Shown piece after piece: positions 6,445 to 7,731 of a stretch of DNA of 7,731 bases. Made by a program: the position numbers and the translations under genes. This DNA is from an uncultured Collinsella sp. GTDB lineage: Bacteria > Actinomycetota > Coriobacteriia > Coriobacteriales > Coriobacteriaceae. The notes beneath the pieces were generated by a model, which searched no databases, was not told where the DNA came from, and saw only the letters and a program-made list of their open reading frames with translations. The DNA lies in contig URGF01000083.1 of assembly GCA_900547285.1 (NCBI GenBank), positions 1-7,731 of the forward strand, given 5' to 3'. How positions within the stretch are numbered: position 1 is the first letter of the stretch; each line of letters begins with the position of its first letter.

Positions 6445-6472
6445 CTTATGCGCTGTATGGTAGCACGGTCAA
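6445..6472 (-). promoter_or_regulatory. Probable promoter of the T-box/ileS transcript
   Basis: TTGACC (6472-6467) matches five of six bases of the -35 consensus. CATAAG (6450-6445) matches four of six of the -10, with a 16-base spacer. A start near 6440-6437 would begin the RNA exactly at the base of T-box stem I (GAUGGGG), which supports the choice. A weaker alternative is TTGCGA (6530-6525) with TATGAA (6505-6500), spacer 19. Confidence 0.55.
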
Positions 6473-6586
6473 CGCCGGCGAAAAACCCTCAACATCGGTT
6501 TCATACTTTAGTAATTTCTCGCGGTCGCAAGCACTCACTTGGAGCAAAATACCTGAAAGCACTTTATCTAACGAAAGAAGGCTGCT
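6473..6586. other. Divergent intergenic stretch, no confident feature except RBS
   Basis: Between the ileS promoter and the plus-strand dehydrogenase start. The plus strand has an AT-rich part (about 6491-6518), TTGGAG (6539-6544) and ACTTTATCTA (6561-6570), but these do not form a convincing promoter with room for a leader. A good ribosome binding site AAGAAGG (6575-6581) sits 5 bases before the ATG at 6587. No palindrome suggestive of an operator was found by eye. Confidence 0.5.
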
Positions 6587-7669
6587 ATGCGCACGATTGG
6601 AATGAGCGACTACACCGTCGGCGAGGACTGCTTTGACGAGCTGCCCGGCGCGCTGGACGAGTACGGAGCGGCCAAGGTCGCGATTATCGGTGGTAAACGA
6701 GCACTGGCCGCGGCGCTTCCCAGTATCGAAGCGGCACTGGAGGGCACCGACATCGAGATTCTGGAGACACGCGTCTACGGCACCAACAGCACGCGTGCCA
6801 ATATCGCCAAGCTTGTTAACTCCCCCGCCTGCCGAGAGGCCGATGTGCTCATCGCATGCGGCGGCGGCAAAGCGCTCGACACCGTCAAGACGGCGGCCAT
6901 CGAGCTCAAGAAGATCGTCTTTACGGTACCGACGATCTGCTCCAACTGCTCGGCCGCGACCGCCATTGCCGTCGTGTACAACGACGACGGCTCGCTCGAG
7001 GGATATTCGTACCCCAACCGACCTGCGCATATCTTCATCAACCCCAAGATTATCGCCGAAGCTCCGGCGGAGTACTTCTGGGCCGGCGTGGGCGATGCCC
7101 TGTCCAAGCAGCCCGAGGTCGAGTACGCCACGAGCGCCGGCAACCTGGAGCACACCGCAGGTCTTGGCCTGGCGCTCGCACACACCTGCTCCGAGCCGCT
7201 GTTTACCTATGGCGTGCAGGGTCTTGAGGACGTTCGCCAGAACCTGTCGACCGAAGCCGTCAAGCAGATCGCGCTCGATATCGTGGTCAACACGGGCTAC
7301 GTCTCCAACCTGACCAACCAAAACGATTACTACTACAACTCGAGCGTGGCGCATGCGTTCTACAACGCCACCTGCAGCATTCCGCGCGAGGGCACCTACC
7401 TGCATGGCGAGGTCGTGAGCCTGGGCGTGCTGGTGCTGTTTGCCTACACGGGCGATACCGAGAACCTTGAGCGCTACTCAGCCTTTAACAAGCAGATGGG
7501 ACTGCCCGTGACGCTTGAGCAGGTCGGGCTTTCCGAGTCCGATATCCCCGCCCTGTGCGAGTACGCGCACACCACCAACGAGTGGAAGCAGGGAAACCCC
7601 GAGCCCTTCACCGACGAAAAGTTCGCCGCCGCCATCAAGGCTGCCGACGCTTACGGCCACACGCTCTAG
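6587..7669 (+). CDS. Iron-containing alcohol dehydrogenase family (glycerol dehydrogenase-like)
   Basis: A 360-residue, probably cytoplasmic, NAD(P)-dependent, metal-requiring dehydrogenase of the type III (group III) alcohol dehydrogenase superfamily, closest in pattern to glycerol dehydrogenase (GldA) and E. coli HcxA/YbdH hydroxycarboxylate dehydrogenase. Visible: Rossmann-like N-terminal half with VAIIGGKRAL (31-40) and the dinucleotide-binding CGGGKALDTVK (91-101); TVPTICSNCSAATA (113-126) of the nucleotide-binding loop; metal ligands D170 in GVGDALSK, H256 in SVAHAFYN and H273 in LHGEVVSLG. These fall almost where the zinc ligands of Bacillus glycerol dehydrogenase lie (D173, H256, H274, from memory). 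Length is normal. It is transcribed divergently from ileS and stands alone, so the context gives no substrate. It ends 8 bases before the right repeat. Substrate could be glycerol, a 2-hydroxyacid or another small alcohol/aldehyde. Confidence 0.9.
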   Translation: MRTIGMSDYTVGEDCFDELPGALDEYGAAKVAIIGGKRALAAALPSIEAALEGTDIEILETRVYGTNSTRANIAKLVNSPACREADVLIACGGGKALDTVKTAAIELKKIVFTVPTICSNCSAATAIAVVYNDDGSLEGYSYPNRPAHIFINPKIIAEAPAEYFWAGVGDALSKQPEVEYATSAGNLEHTAGLGLALAHTCSEPLFTYGVQGLEDVRQNLSTEAVKQIALDIVVNTGYVSNLTNQNDYYYNSSVAHAFYNATCSIPREGTYLHGEVVSLGVLVLFAYTGDTENLERYSAFNKQMGLPVTLEQVGLSESDIPALCEYAHTTNEWKQGNPEPFTDEKFAAAIKAADAYGHTL

Positions 7670-7677
7670 GACTGGCC

Positions 7678-7731
7678 CAAAACCACCACAAAGGGGACAG
7701 TGAACTGCGCCCCGAAACTTGGACTGAATAA
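7678..7731 (+). repeat. Right copy of dispersed repeat / possible IS3-type end
   Basis: Read on the plus strand it starts CAAAACCACCACAAAGGGG, then ACAG and TGAACTGC, then a diverged GC-rich arm, then TTGGAC (7719-7724). It matches 77-31 read in reverse (40 of 47 ungapped, 30 of 31 up to 7708). The only difference in the core is A7697 against G. The putative stem arm reads CCCGAAAC instead of CCCATTTC while TTGGAC is conserved. The window ends before any pairing 3' arm could be seen, so it cannot be said whether it forms a terminator. It begins 8 bases after the dehydrogenase stop codon, in the same gene-relative orientation as the left copy. Confidence 0.75.

Noticed and set aside
6446..7405. 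Minus-strand open frame of 319 codons opposite the dehydrogenase
   Set aside because: Antisense register artefact that also runs into the ileS promoter; the plus-strand gene has metal and cofactor motifs.
15..7724. Composite transposon formed by the two inverted repeats
   Set aside because: The interior holds essential housekeeping genes (ileS, lspA), no transposase is seen, and the repeat homology extends to the inner side of the putative insertion-element tips.

Overview
This 7.7 kb window looks like ordinary chromosome from a fairly GC-rich gut-type actinobacterium. A Coriobacteriia member (Collinsella/Olsenella-like) is my best guess. It rests on the GC-rich codon choice, the mix of GTG/TTG starts, the T-box-controlled ileS, and the lspA-RluA pair; it is inference, not a database match. 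There are five protein genes. Four are on the minus strand and one on the plus strand.

Layout from left to right. Positions 15-77 hold a hairpin-bearing repeat that is closely matched, in inverted orientation, at 7678-7724. Next, all read on the minus strand, come a membrane family 2 glycosyltransferase (85-1380), an RluA-family 23S rRNA-type pseudouridine synthase (1463-2476) and lipoprotein signal peptidase lspA (2476-3075). The last two overlap by one base (TAATG) and are probably translationally coupled. A strong bidirectional terminator (3195-3227) separates this group from isoleucyl-tRNA synthetase ileS (3298-6099, GTG start).

The long gap in front of ileS (6100-6586) is not empty. Read on the minus strand it contains a promoter, a full T-box riboswitch with an AUC (Ile) specifier, an antiterminator with a UGGU tRNA-acceptor-binding sequence, and a competing intrinsic terminator with seven U. 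ileS transcription is therefore expected to rise when tRNA-Ile is uncharged. Divergently, on the plus strand, lies an iron/zinc-type alcohol or glycerol dehydrogenase family gene (6587-7669).

The most unusual points are two. (1) The two repeats, 30 of 31 bases identical in their core, each sit 7-8 bases after a stop codon in the same orientation relative to the gene. They resemble IS3/IS150-type ends and, in the left copy, form a terminator-like hairpin. (2) The T-box bulge is UGGUUAA instead of the usual UGGNACC, while all flanking helices are intact. I found no CRISPR array, tRNA, rRNA, phage gene or defence system, and no clear new multi-gene system.
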